DNA of 64,000 nt. It comes from an uncultured Oscillospiraceae bacterium (GTDB lineage Bacteria > Bacillota > Clostridia > Oscillospirales > Oscillospiraceae). The DNA is taken from positions 21,728 through 85,727 of the forward strand of contig CAJUKH010000017.1 in NCBI GenBank assembly GCA_910587345.1, written 5' to 3'. The position numbers were made by a program, and so were the translations under genes. The notes beneath the pieces were generated by a model that saw nothing but the letters and a program-made list of their open reading frames with translations, did not search any database and had not been told where the DNA came from. Below are positions 31,942 through 40,452 of this stretch, one piece after another. Every line of letters begins with the position of its first letter. Position 1 is the first letter of the stretch.

Positions 31942-34023
31942 TCATAACAGACTTCCCAGCTGGTACACCAGAAAGCTGGTCCCGTAGGCAACCGCCACTT
32001 GGAACGCCACGGAAAAAGCGGTCCACTTCCAGCTGCCCGACTCCCGCTTGATGACCCCGATGGTGGCGGCGCAGGGAACATAGAGCAGGCAGAACACCAT
32101 GACGCAGTATGCGTTCAGGGCGGTAAAGCCCATTCCGGCCAGACCGGCGTGGATGGCCGCCATACCGGCGGCGGTATTGGCGTTGACCACCCCGAAGAGG
32201 ATGGCGGTGGAGGCCACCACCACCTCCTTAGCCGAGATGCCGGCGATAATAGCCACCACAATGGGCCAGAAGCCCAGCCCGGCGGGGGCCATAATGGGCA
32301 CCAGCGCCTTGCCGATGATGGCGGCAAAGCTCTCCTCCATGACGGCGGTATAACCGCCGGGGCCGAAGTTCAACAGGAACCACAGTAATACTGAGGCGGC
32401 AAAGATGATGGTACCCGCCTTACCCAGATAATCCTTTACCTTTTCCCACACATAGACCCGCACCGTTCGGGCCGATGGCATCTTGTACTCGGGCAGTTCA
32501 ATGAGAAGCTCATTGCGCTCAATGCCCTTTCCCTTCTCCATACCGTGCATCACAAAAGCCACCAGCAGGGCCACCACAATGCCTATGAGGTACATGGAAT
32601 AGGCCGCCGCCATGGCGTACTTGCCAAAGAAAAGCTGAGAAAACAGAATATAAATAGGAAGCCGTGCCGAACAGGACATAAAGGGCGTAATGAGCATCAC
32701 CTTGAACCGGTCCCGGCGGCTTTCCAGCACCCGGGAGGCCATGATAGCAGGCACCGAGCAGCCAAAGCCCAGCACCATGGGGAGAAAGGCCCGGCCGGAC
32801 AGGCCCAGCCTGCCCATGATGCCGTCCATAATATAGGCCACCCGGGCCATATAACCCGTATCCTCCAAAAAAGCCAAAGCCAGAAAGAGAATGAAGATGT
32901 TGGGAAGAAGGGTAAGTACGCTGCCCACACCGGCAATGATGCCGTCGGTGATCAAAGCCACCAGCAGCGGCCCCACGCCGAAGCCGGTAAGGGTCTCCCC
33001 CACCCAGCCGGAAAACCAGCCCACCGCCTCTTCAAAGTACCCGGCCACAAAGTCGCCCACAGTGAAGGTAAGGAAGAATACCACCGCCATAATGCCCAAA
33101 AAGATAGGCAAGCCCAACAGGGGATGGGTCAGGATACGGTCGGCCTTCTCGGTCATGGCGGCCTTCTCCTCCCGGTGGATCATCACCTCTTCCACGATCT
33201 CCTCAATCAGATCATACTTCTGGTTGATGATCTCCGTCTCATAGTTTTTGTCCAGAATATGAGGCAGGTCCACCGGGCATTTCCTGGCCACTTCCTCATC
33301 TCCTTCCAGCAGCTTGATGGCGTGCCAGCGGAGGTTGGCCAGCCCGGGATATTTATGCTCCAGAGCCTCTGCAATGGCGTCAATGCGAAATTCCATCATC
33401 TCGTCATAGACCATGGCATAGTGGTGGTGCTTATGCCCCTGACCATGGTGATGGTGGGGCTGAGCGCCATGATGGCCATGGTGGTCATGCCACTCGTGCT
33501 CGTGGATGATGGGGTCGTGGCTCTTGCCGTCTGCATGGTGGGCGGCGGCGTGGATCAGCACCTCCAGCCCCGTCCGCCGCCGGGCGGAGACCGGGATCAC
33601 CGGGGTCCCCAGCATCTCGGGCAGACGGTGGAGGTCGATCTCCATCCCCCGCTTTTCCACAATGTCCATCATATTGAGGGCCACCACCACCGGCTTGCCC
33701 AATTCCAGCAGCTGAAGGGTCAGATAAAGGCTCCGCTCCAAAGCCGAGGCATCCACCACGTCCACAATAACATCCACCTCGTCAGAGAGGATGAAATTCC
33801 GGGACACCTGTTCCTCCATGGTATAGGAGGTAAGGGAGTAGGTCCCCGGCAGGTCCACCAGACGCATCTCCACGCCGTGGTCCTTCATGACCCCCTCCAC
33901 CCGCTCCACCGTGACCCCGGGCCAGTTGGCCACCTTCAGGTTGGCCCCGGTATAGGCGTTAAACAGGGTGGTCTTACCGCAGTTGGGGTTGCCGATAAAG
34001 GCCACCGTCAGTTGTTTTCCCAT
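31942..34023 (-). CDS. feoB: Ferrous iron transporter FeoB
   Basis: Inner-membrane Fe2+ importer with an N-terminal GTPase. It has 693 residues. GTPase motifs are GNPNCGKTTLFN (G1), the DLPGTYS of G3 and NMMD (G4). A histidine-rich insert (about residues 172-205, with HDHHGHHG and HHHHGQGHKHHH) sits between the GTPase and helical domain and may bind or sense metal. Two Gate domains follow with FLEDTGYMARVAY, FLPMVLGFGCSVPAIMASR and MSCSARLPIYI. It lies one base after feoA and shares its promoter with the DtxR-like operator. Confidence 0.96.
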   Translation of the reverse strand: MGKQLTVAFIGNPNCGKTTLFNAYTGANLKVANWPGVTVERVEGVMKDHGVEMRLVDLPGTYSLTSYTMEEQVSRNFILSDEVDVIVDVVDASALERSLYLTLQLLELGKPVVVALNMMDIVEKRGMEIDLHRLPEMLGTPVIPVSARRRTGLEVLIHAAAHHADGKSHDPIIHEHEWHDHHGHHGAQPHHHHGQGHKHHHYAMVYDEMMEFRIDAIAEALEHKYPGLANLRWHAIKLLEGDEEVARKCPVDLPHILDKNYETEIINQKYDLIEEIVEEVMIHREEKAAMTEKADRILTHPLLGLPIFLGIMAVVFFLTFTVGDFVAGYFEEAVGWFSGWVGETLTGFGVGPLLVALITDGIIAGVGSVLTLLPNIFILFLALAFLEDTGYMARVAYIMDGIMGRLGLSGRAFLPMVLGFGCSVPAIMASRVLESRRDRFKVMLITPFMSCSARLPIYILFSQLFFGKYAMAAAYSMYLIGIVVALLVAFVMHGMEKGKGIERNELLIELPEYKMPSARTVRVYVWEKVKDYLGKAGTIIFAASVLLWFLLNFGPGGYTAVMEESFAAIIGKALVPIMAPAGLGFWPIVVAIIAGISAKEVVVASTAILFGVVNANTAAGMAAIHAGLAGMGFTALNAYCVMVFCLLYVPCAATIGVIKRESGSWKWTAFSVAFQVAVAYGTSFLVYQLGSLL

Positions 34024-34024
34024 C

Positions 34025-34237
34025 TCAAGCCACCTCTATTTTCCGGGTGATGCCCTGCCCCACGGCAAAGCGGGTCCCCCGGACCTTCAGGATCAGTGCG
34101 CCGCTCTTCTTCCCCAATACCAGCACCCGAGTCCCCAGGGTCAGGCCAAGGGCCTCCAGCCGACGGCCCACCTGCCGGGGCAGGTCCATCCCGGTCACAC
34201 CGCAGATCTCTCCCACGGGAATTTTATCCAATGTCAT
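34025..34237 (-). CDS. feoA: Ferrous iron transport accessory protein FeoA
   Basis: A 70-residue SH3-fold protein that helps FeoB-mediated Fe2+ uptake. The typical FeoA core is visible: GEICGVTGMDLP, RRLEALGLTLGTRVLVLGK, then GALILKVRGTRFAV. It is the first gene of the feoAB operon, with one base between its stop and the feoB start. GGAGGCGAT precedes the ATG at 34237. An iron-dependent operator overlaps the transcription start. Confidence 0.95.
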   Translation of the reverse strand: MTLDKIPVGEICGVTGMDLPRQVGRRLEALGLTLGTRVLVLGKKSGALILKVRGTRFAVGQGITRKIEVA

Positions 34238-34256
34238 CCCTATCGCCTCCAGGAAT

Positions 34257-34308
34257 AGTTAGGGTTTTCTAACTTTTTCAAGATAGCATACGCTACCCCT
34301 TTTGTCAA
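34257..34308 (-). promoter_or_regulatory. feoAB promoter with DtxR/IdeR-like operator
   Basis: TTGACA (34308-34303) and TATCTT (34285-34280) with a 17-bp spacer. At the expected start lies AGTTAG-N6-CTAACT (34257-34274), an inverted repeat resembling the TTAGG/CCTAA halves bound by DtxR-type iron repressors. Iron-replete repression of feoAB is inferred. Confidence 0.7.
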
Positions 34309-34439
34309 GGCCACAGGGCGCCTGTCCCTTTTTCCTTTCGTGTTGATAACTGCCCGCCAAGCTCCCCCTTCGTCAAAATGTTCGGACTGCCGGGCGGCTA
34401 TCCATGATGGAGCATTGCCGGACATATGTAAATCGGCCC

Positions 34440-34922
34440 TTATAGTTTCAAAACAGCGATCCGCTCTTCCCCGTCCATTTCTCCGGTTTCAACAAATCCA
34501 AACGAACGGTATAACCGACTGGCGGTTTCATTCTCAGGTTCATATGACAACCAGCAGTATTCCGCTTCGCCGCAGGGAAATGTTTTTATGAATTCCAGCG
34601 CAAGCCTGATCGCTTCCTTCCCATACCCTTTCTTCTGATACCTTTTATCTATCATCAATCGCCAGAGATTATAATTGCCTTTCGCTATTATTGGGGCATC
34701 CTCCCAGTGCTCGTCCGTATCAAACCCGATCATCAAAAAGCCGATCGGCGTATCATCCTCATATATTCCGAAAGGGAACGCATATCCATTTCCAGTTATG
34801 GCAGTATAGGCTTCGATAATGCTGATGTCATTGCCTGCCACAAAATTTTTCTGCTCTTCAGACACACAAAGTTTCAAAATATCCCATACATTTTTTCCGG
34901 TTATCTTCTCCAGTTGAAGCAT
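34440..34922 (-). CDS. GNAT acetyltransferase, spermidine-acetyltransferase-like
   Basis: 160 residues covering one GNAT domain. The acetyl-CoA loop is RLMIDKRYQKKGYGKEAIRL, and the C-terminal strand has ENETASRLYRSFGFVETGE. The N-terminal segment (VSEEQKNFVAGNDISIIEAY) resembles BltD/PaiA-type polyamine acetyltransferases. The substrate is inferred only weakly. Codon use is more AT-rich than in neighbouring genes, suggesting a later arrival. GGAGG lies before ATG 34922. Confidence 0.87.
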   Translation of the reverse strand: MLQLEKITGKNVWDILKLCVSEEQKNFVAGNDISIIEAYTAITGNGYAFPFGIYEDDTPIGFLMIGFDTDEHWEDAPIIAKGNYNLWRLMIDKRYQKKGYGKEAIRLALEFIKTFPCGEAEYCWLSYEPENETASRLYRSFGFVETGEMDGEERIAVLKL

Positions 34923-35045
34923 ATTTTCCTCCTCCCAAATACCGATTTGGTCAAATCACAGCACCACATCTCCATTTGGGGTCAAGCAGCGGTTGGCGAA
35001 ATTGCCAACGCCCAAAACTATCAGCACAAAAGGAGCGGGCACCTT

Positions 35046-35822
35046 TCAGGGCTTCTCCCCGTTCAGTTTCGCCACCAGCCCGGCCGGCTTGGCGGTCATC
35101 TCCACCCAGGCAGGGCGAAAGCCGCTTTTGATGGCGTTTCTCACCGAAGGCAGATTGGACCAGGCCGCACAGTAAAAAGGGACACGGCCCCGCTCCAGCA
35201 CCGACAGGGCCAATCGAGAGGTCAGGGCGGCGGCCACCCCCTGCCGCCGATGGTCCGGCAGGACATCGATGCCGATCTGCCACATGGTATCGCAGTCTGC
35301 TGAACAGGCCGCCAGCCCCACCAACTTCTCCCCCTCATAGGCCCCAAACCCCAGCACATCCCGCTCCGGGCAGTCCCCGGTCAGGGCGTTGCTCCACAGT
35401 TTCCGGTCCAGCCCGGCCAGGTCCTCCCCTTCCAAAAGGGTCAGTGTATAGGGGCAATCCAGCGGCCGCAGCAGTTGTGGCTCCGGCAGAAAATACTCCG
35501 CCATGAAGCAAAGCCGCAGCCCCTTCTCCTCCAAAGCGTCGTTCAGCACATGAAGGTTGGGCGTCTCAAAACAATGCTCCGGCGGAAACCGCTCTATGTA
35601 TGCCGATACGGCCGCCCGCCATTCCTCCGTCACAGAGGCCACCACATTGCCGCCGTATGATATCAGGTTGCAGGAAAGGGGCAGCTCCAGATAGCGCCGC
35701 GCCCCCTCCACTTTGCGGGAAAGGGCCACCACCGGATGTCCTGCCAGAAAATCCTCCGGCCGGCACCCCGCCTCCAACGCCGACTGCCGCCGGGCCACGG
35801 CCCAAATCTCCTCCTTTGTCAT
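35046..35822 (-). CDS. GNAT-family acetyltransferase
   Basis: 258 residues. The C-terminal half (about 120-258) is a GNAT domain with the acetyl-CoA motif IGIDVLPDHRRQGVAAALTS and the late motif AWSNLPSVRNAIKSGFRPAW. The N-terminal half is a degenerate second GNAT-like or accessory domain (residues 20-120) without the CoA loop. The substrate is unknown. The start codon overlaps the recO stop (ATGA), so it is co-translated with recO as the last gene of that operon. Confidence 0.85.
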   Translation of the reverse strand: MTKEEIWAVARRQSALEAGCRPEDFLAGHPVVALSRKVEGARRYLELPLSCNLISYGGNVVASVTEEWRAAVSAYIERFPPEHCFETPNLHVLNDALEEKGLRLCFMAEYFLPEPQLLRPLDCPYTLTLLEGEDLAGLDRKLWSNALTGDCPERDVLGFGAYEGEKLVGLAACSADCDTMWQIGIDVLPDHRRQGVAAALTSRLALSVLERGRVPFYCAAWSNLPSVRNAIKSGFRPAWVEMTAKPAGLVAKLNGEKP

Positions 35823-36577
35823 ACCTTACCCACCAATCCTTTGTAAAAATCCAGCGTACGGAACCCCCTCTCCAGCTGGGTCAGCAGAAAGCCCTCTGCC
35901 GCCCCTGCCAGTAAGGGCAGGCTTTGGGGGGCGATGCGGAAGGAAAAAAGCCGCTTGGCGTCCCCCCCCACAATGTACCGCAACGCCGCCAGAGACCCCT
36001 CGTCCAGAGGCAGGGAGATGCTGTCCTCCCCCAGCTCCCGCCGGCACTTCCGGCAGTGGAGGACCCCTTCGGACAGATTCAGCTGCGGCTCCACCGCCTG
36101 CTGCCCACATACGGCACAGGCATCCGCCATAGGCTCATAGCCCACCAGACAGGCCAGCTTCACCTCAAAGGCCGCCTTCACAACGGCCTCCGCCTTGCCC
36201 AGCTTGTCCAGTGCGTAAAGGGAATTGAGGACCAGAGAAAGAAGCCCCGGCGTCTCAACGCCCTCCTCGCTCACCGCCTCGGCCACCTCGGCAAAATAGG
36301 TCCCCAGGGCCAGCCGGGTCAGGTCGGTCCTGAGGCCCCGGAACTCCTCCAACGGGTTTCCTTCCTTCATGCTCCATCGGTCCTGATAGTCGTAAAGGCT
36401 CATCTCCGACCACACCATCAGCTGGGCAGAGGCCGCCAGAGGGCTGTTTTTCCGCCGGCACCCCTGGGCCTTCACCGTCCGCCTGCCCTGGCCTTCCAGA
36501 AGGACGGTCAGAATTTTATCGCTCTCTTTATAATTGACCTCCCGCAGTACAAGGCCCTTTGTCACCAGATGCGGCAT
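35819..36577 (-). CDS. recO: DNA repair protein RecO
   Basis: Recombination mediator that loads RecA with RecR and anneals strands. It has 252 residues, with an OB-fold N-terminus (VTKGLVLREVNYKESDKILT) and a C-terminal helical domain with a zinc finger: CAVCGQQ and HCRKCRRE. ATG 36577 was chosen because GGGGAGGA lies 6 bases upstream; an in-frame ATG at 36595 lacks this. Downstream of yqzL and era, as in Bacillus. Confidence 0.94.
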   Translation of the reverse strand: MPHLVTKGLVLREVNYKESDKILTVLLEGQGRRTVKAQGCRRKNSPLAASAQLMVWSEMSLYDYQDRWSMKEGNPLEEFRGLRTDLTRLALGTYFAEVAEAVSEEGVETPGLLSLVLNSLYALDKLGKAEAVVKAAFEVKLACLVGYEPMADACAVCGQQAVEPQLNLSEGVLHCRKCRRELGEDSISLPLDEGSLAALRYIVGGDAKRLFSFRIAPQSLPLLAGAAEGFLLTQLERGFRTLDFYKGLVGKV

Positions 36578-36660
36578 ATGTATCCTCCCCGGCATATCCG
36601 GCCCTCCACCGGGCCGGCGTTTTCCTTTCTTTAAGCAGGACTTCGAAGCCGCTCCCCGCT

Positions 36661-36789
36661 TCAGGAAAAGGGGCGGTCATGCGGAGCGTCCTCCCGCTTC
36701 CCCTCCTCCTCTTTCAGCTGACGAAACAGCGTATAGGCCTCCGGCAGTCCTGTGTGCAAAAACAGTTCCCAGGCGTTCTCCGGTCCCAT
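36661..36789 (-). CDS. yqzL: YqzL-like small protein
   Basis: 42 residues: GPENAWELFLHTGLPEAYTL followed by a charged tail. The W-x-L-F-x-x-T-G-x-x-x-A-Y pattern and the place between era and recO match YqzL of Bacillus, a conserved small protein of unknown role. AGGAGGG lies 6 bases before ATG 36789. A longer frame to 36852 has no ribosome site. Confidence 0.75.
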   Translation of the reverse strand: MGPENAWELFLHTGLPEAYTLFRQLKEEEGKREDAPHDRPFS

Positions 36790-36866
36790 GGCAAGCCCTC
36801 CTTTTCTCTTTGGAGTTAGCTTGCCATATTTTTCGCACTCTATCACCGCCAAATTTTAACTGTTCT

Positions 36867-37532
36867 TTATTCCTGTGTGAAATTCTCCCCCAAAAGCCTG
36901 CCCGCCCAGGCGATGAGCCGGGCAAAAGCGGCCTCTTTCTCCCCTTCCGGGGCCAGCCCGTAGGCCAGAATGGCCTTCTCCTCTCCTCCAAGCCGGGGCA
37001 GCAGTTCCCTTCTGGTCCGCACCTGTTCCCCGGTGCGCAGCTCGTGACAGTCCCGCAGGAGGAAGAAGGCGCTTTTGTGGGCCTTCCGCAGAAAATCGGC
37101 CCATCCTTCCCGCCCTCCGTAAAGATAGGTGTGGACGGCGGCGTGGTACAACCCTGAGGCTCCGATGGCCACGCCCCGGGCAAGGTCGGCCCGGCCCAGC
37201 GGCGGCAGAAGGCCCTCCCAACTCCCAAACAGGGGCCGGGTGTCCCGGACCACCGAGCAAAGGTCATATTCCGGCCAGCGCTTCAGCTCCTCCACCCCAC
37301 AGAGAAAACCGCAGGCTTTCTCCCCCTCGGGCATCCCCCGGACCAGCGTGCGGTAGGTGTCCAAATCGGCAAGGTCCACCCTGTCCAGCACACAGACCAC
37401 GTCGATATCGCTGTCCTCGTTGGCCTCTCCCCGGCCGTAGCTGCCCTGCAGCCCCAAAAAGAGCAGGCGGGGGCCAAAGGTCTCTTTCAGCCGGGAAAGA
37501 AAGCCCTCCATCCATGTGTCAATGTTTACCAT
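36867..37532 (-). CDS. Nucleotidyltransferase-domain protein with helical C-terminus
   Basis: 221 residues. The N-terminal MNT-type nucleotidyltransferase fold shows GLQGSYGRGEANEDSDIDVV, the GSxxRG-x8-DxD metal/nucleotide site. The C-terminal half (about 120-221) is helical with paired charged segments (LRKAHKSAFFLLRDCHELRT), like the helical partner domain of kanamycin-type nucleotidyltransferases or a HEPN-like bundle. It may modify a small molecule, RNA or protein; the target is unknown. It is inserted between era and yqzL, 3 bases from era, so it is expressed with the operon. Confidence 0.82.
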   Translation of the reverse strand: MVNIDTWMEGFLSRLKETFGPRLLFLGLQGSYGRGEANEDSDIDVVCVLDRVDLADLDTYRTLVRGMPEGEKACGFLCGVEELKRWPEYDLCSVVRDTRPLFGSWEGLLPPLGRADLARGVAIGASGLYHAAVHTYLYGGREGWADFLRKAHKSAFFLLRDCHELRTGEQVRTRRELLPRLGGEEKAILAYGLAPEGEKEAAFARLIAWAGRLLGENFTQE

Positions 37533-37535
37533 GGC

Positions 37536-38435
37536 TCAATCCTCCCGGTAACCCATGGTGTGGACGAAGTTCAGGTTGTCCCGCCAGTTCTCCTTCACCT
37601 TGACCCAGGTCTGCAGGAAGATCTTGGTCCCCATGAACTTCTCCATGTCCTGCCGGGCCAGAGTGGAGATTTTTTTCAGCATGGCCCCCTTCTTGCCGAT
37701 GATGATGCCCTTGTGGCTGTCCTTCTCGCAGTAGATGGTGGCGTCCACCTCGATGACCTCGTCCTCCCGCTCGGAAAACTTGGTCAGTTCCACCGCCGTG
37801 CCGTGGGGGACTTCCTTATCCAGACACAGAAGCAGCTTCTCCCGCAGAATCTCGGCGCAGACCTGCCGCTCGGGCTGGTCTGTGGTCATGCCCTCGGGGA
37901 AGAGCCAGGGGCCTTCCGGGAGGTAGGTTTCCAGCAGGTCCAGAAGGTCGTGGACCCCGTCCCCCATTTTGGCGGAGATGGGCATCACATGGGCGAACTG
38001 GTAGTTCTGGGTGTAGGCGGCGATGACGGAGAGCAGTTTCTCCTTCTCCACCGTGTCGATTTTGTTGATGACCAGCACCGTGGGGATGTTCCGCTTCCGA
38101 AGGTCCTCCATCAGCTCGGCCTCCGGCTCCCCAATATTGGGGATGGGCTCCACCAGCAGTAGGGCGGCGTCCACATCCGCCACGCTCTGGTGGACCACCT
38201 CCACCATGTAGTCCCCCAGCCTCGTCCGGGCCTTGTGAAGCCCCGGGGTATCCATAAACACGAACTGGCTCTCCCCCCGGTCCACCACGGCGCAGATACG
38301 GTTTCGGGTGGTCTGGGGCTTGTTGGAGACAATGGCGATCTTTTCCCCCACAAGGGCGTTTGTCAGGGTGGACTTCCCCACGTTGGGTCGGCCCACGATG
38401 GCGATCATACCGGCTTTGGTCTTTGGTGTGTTCAT
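37536..38435 (-). CDS. era: GTPase Era
   Basis: Essential GTPase for 16S rRNA 3'-end maturation and 30S assembly. It has 299 residues, with G motifs GRPNVGKSTL, DTPGLH and NKIDTVE, and the KH RNA-binding domain at the C-terminus (EKDSHKGIIIGKKGAMLKKI). The ybeY-era-recO context supports the call. AAGGAGGATCACC precedes ATG 38435. Confidence 0.97.
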   Translation of the reverse strand: MNTPKTKAGMIAIVGRPNVGKSTLTNALVGEKIAIVSNKPQTTRNRICAVVDRGESQFVFMDTPGLHKARTRLGDYMVEVVHQSVADVDAALLLVEPIPNIGEPEAELMEDLRKRNIPTVLVINKIDTVEKEKLLSVIAAYTQNYQFAHVMPISAKMGDGVHDLLDLLETYLPEGPWLFPEGMTTDQPERQVCAEILREKLLLCLDKEVPHGTAVELTKFSEREDEVIEVDATIYCEKDSHKGIIIGKKGAMLKKISTLARQDMEKFMGTKIFLQTWVKVKENWRDNLNFVHTMGYRED

Positions 38436-38472
38436 TAGGTGATCCTCCTTTTTTGTTTGGAGCTATTTTTAT

Positions 38473-39165
38473 TTATCCCTTCATTTCGTAAGGTTCCCGG
38501 GAGACTTCAACAAGTTCTCCATTGATGCGTTCATACACTACCTTTTCCTGATGGAAGTTTTCATCCGGATAGGTGTACTCTACTTTGCGGAAACAGACCA
38601 GCTTATCATTTTCCCAGCAATGGTATGTCTCCGTGCCAGAGCAGCAGCTACTTCGTGCCCAGCCGGAAATGACCCCGGTTTCCTCATCAAATTGCGGCCA
38701 GGAGATTTGGTCAAATTCCGGTTCTGCCACAAATAAACCCTGTCCTTCATCCCAGATCCAATAGTGATAATAAGCCGGCTGATTTCCCATGGCATACATA
38801 TATCCAAAATCCATATAGCCGTCAAAGTTGGCATTCCGGACATCCTTCCACTTAAAACAGGTAACATCCTCCGCCGTCATGCTTTGAAGTGGGTTTATCA
38901 AATCACTGGCAGTCCACACTGAAAAGTGTTGTTCCTCAAAAAAAGTTCCCTCAACCTCCACCAACTCCACCGTCACCAGCACGGTGCCCAGCCTGCCCCC
39001 GGTGGGGACTTCAAAGGCGTCGTGGGTGTCGTCAATTGGAAATCCCCACAACTCCGTAACTTCCTCCGATGTGGGTTCCGGCTCCGGGGTTCCCTCCCTC
39101 CCTTGCCCGCAGGCGGACAGGGGCAGGGTAAAACAGAGCAGAAGGGCAAATACTCTCTTTCTCAT
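38473..39165 (-). CDS. Lipoprotein of unknown function
   Basis: 230 residues with a type II signal peptide (lipobox LSAC, Cys near residue 19), then a linker rich in E/P/T. A mostly beta domain has DVRNANFDGYMDFGYMYAMG and SCCSGTETYHCW; the N-x-D-G-Y-x-D pattern is seen in small exported proteins with FG-GAP/XAC2610-like calcium loops. The partner and role are unknown. It sits between ybeY and era in the cluster and is probably co-transcribed. Confidence 0.72.
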   Translation of the reverse strand: MRKRVFALLLCFTLPLSACGQGREGTPEPEPTSEEVTELWGFPIDDTHDAFEVPTGGRLGTVLVTVELVEVEGTFFEEQHFSVWTASDLINPLQSMTAEDVTCFKWKDVRNANFDGYMDFGYMYAMGNQPAYYHYWIWDEGQGLFVAEPEFDQISWPQFDEETGVISGWARSSCCSGTETYHCWENDKLVCFRKVEYTYPDENFHQEKVVYERINGELVEVSREPYEMKG

Positions 39166-39172
39166 ATATCCC

Positions 39173-40087
39173 TCATCTCCCGATGCCCAACTGTCCCAAA
39201 ATAGCCTCCTCCCGCTGGCGCATCTGGGCCTTCATGGGACCGTCGTCCATGTGGTCGTAGCCCAGAAGGTGCAGGACGGAGTGGACCGCCAGATAGGCGC
39301 ACTCCCGCCGGGGACCGTGGCCGTACTCCTCCCCCTGGCTCCTCACCCGGTCCAGATTCAGCACCATGTCCCCCAGGGGGACCAGACCGGAGCCTGGCTC
39401 AATATCCTCCTCGGTGGGCTTGTCCCCCGGGACAAATTCAAACATGGGAAAGGAAAGCACATCGGTGGGGGCGTCCACCCCTCTCTCCGACAGGTTGATG
39501 GCGTGGATGCCCTCGTCATCGGTAAGGAGTACATTGATCTCACAAGGCAGCTCCACCCCCTCCGCCGTCAATGCGGCGGGGATGACCCGCCACAACAGTT
39601 GCTCCATTTCAAAAGTATCCTCCTCCAATTCGGAGGAAATCAATAACTTATGCACAGAGCCTTCTATGGTTTCAGGCAATACCCAGGGAAGCCAGAAAAA
39701 AAGCATCAGGTCAAAGAAAGGTTCCGGAAAATCGTCGGCGGTACCGGGGGCAATTTCCCGGCCGCAGTGCAGAGCATACTTATCCGAAGGGGAGGGCATC
39801 TTTTTCAGTTCCTTCAGCACCCAACCGGCCACACGATAGTTGACCTGATAATAGAGCTTTTCGTCCTTATCATAAAGCTCACAGACATAGCTGGCCTTCT
39901 CCGGGGGAATACCCAGCTTGTCCAGCAGGTCCAGTATCTCCCCAGGCAACTGCCGCTCCCGGGCCAAAAGCACAAAATTCCGGCAGTGGCCGCAGGTGCA
40001 GTCCCACTCCCCGGCCTTCTCATACCAGCCCCGGGTGGCTTCCTCATCGATCTCCACTTTGTATTCGCCCCATGTGTAAACGCCCAT
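39173..40087 (-). CDS. ybeY: YbeY endoribonuclease with extra N-terminal domain
   Basis: 304 residues. Residues about 150-304 are YbeY, the RNase for rRNA maturation: APTDVLSFPMFEF, LVPLGDMVLNLDRV and the zinc triad HSVLHLLGYDH (HxxxHxxxxxH). Residues 1-140 form another domain with CTCGHC and a run of helices (LLDLLDKLGIPPEKASYVCE), unknown to me; such proteins can occur alone. The frame is continuous, so this is a fusion, but GTG 39655 with AGAAGG five bases upstream could also start a separate YbeY of normal size. ATG 40087 has GGGAGGT. Confidence 0.88.
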   Translation of the reverse strand: MGVYTWGEYKVEIDEEATRGWYEKAGEWDCTCGHCRNFVLLARERQLPGEILDLLDKLGIPPEKASYVCELYDKDEKLYYQVNYRVAGWVLKELKKMPSPSDKYALHCGREIAPGTADDFPEPFFDLMLFFWLPWVLPETIEGSVHKLLISSELEEDTFEMEQLLWRVIPAALTAEGVELPCEINVLLTDDEGIHAINLSERGVDAPTDVLSFPMFEFVPGDKPTEEDIEPGSGLVPLGDMVLNLDRVRSQGEEYGHGPRRECAYLAVHSVLHLLGYDHMDDGPMKAQMRQREEAILGQLGIGR

Positions 40088-40143
40088 GGCCGGACCTCCC
40101 TCTCTCTTCTCTGTGCTCCACCGGGCGGGTTTAGAACCCGCCC

Positions 40144-40452
40144 CTACGGTTTGACCTGCTTCACATCGCTGAGCCGCAAGAGCATCTCCCGCTGGTTCTT
40201 TTTGCCCTCGTTGCGGATGACATGGACCCACTCCTCATCCACCTCCAGCACCTTGCAGAAAGTCGTGGTGGTGCCGCTGTCTTCATAGAGTGTGATGGCA
40301 ACGGTCCGGCCTGCCCACTCCCGCAGCTGTCCGGCCAGCGCCCCCTGTCCCCCACGGCGGATATCGTTTTCCCGCAAAATACGCTCCAGCCGCCTGATTT
40401 TATCCCAAAGGAGAAAAACCACGGCAAAAACCACCAGTCCCCATGTTTCCAT
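40144..40452 (-). CDS. Membrane-anchored protein sharing the C-terminal domain of the upstream XRE regulator
   Basis: 102 residues. One N-terminal membrane helix (WGLVVFAVVFLLW) is followed by a basic stretch (DKIRRLERILREN) and a small beta domain (about 50-102): VAITLYEDSGTTTTFCKVLE and REMLLRLSDVKQVKP. The same domain pattern ends the preceding XRE gene. The start codon overlaps that gene's stop (TGATG), so the two are translated together. It may tether or oppose the regulator at the membrane. This is inference. Confidence 0.7.
   Translation of the reverse strand: METWGLVVFAVVFLLWDKIRRLERILRENDIRRGGQGALAGQLREWAGRTVAITLYEDSGTTTTFCKVLEVDEEWVHVIRNEGKKNQREMLLRLSDVKQVKP

Noticed and set aside
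34240..34425. 61-codon - frame upstream of feoA
   Set aside because: Overlaps the feoAB promoter and operator; no homology or ribosome site.
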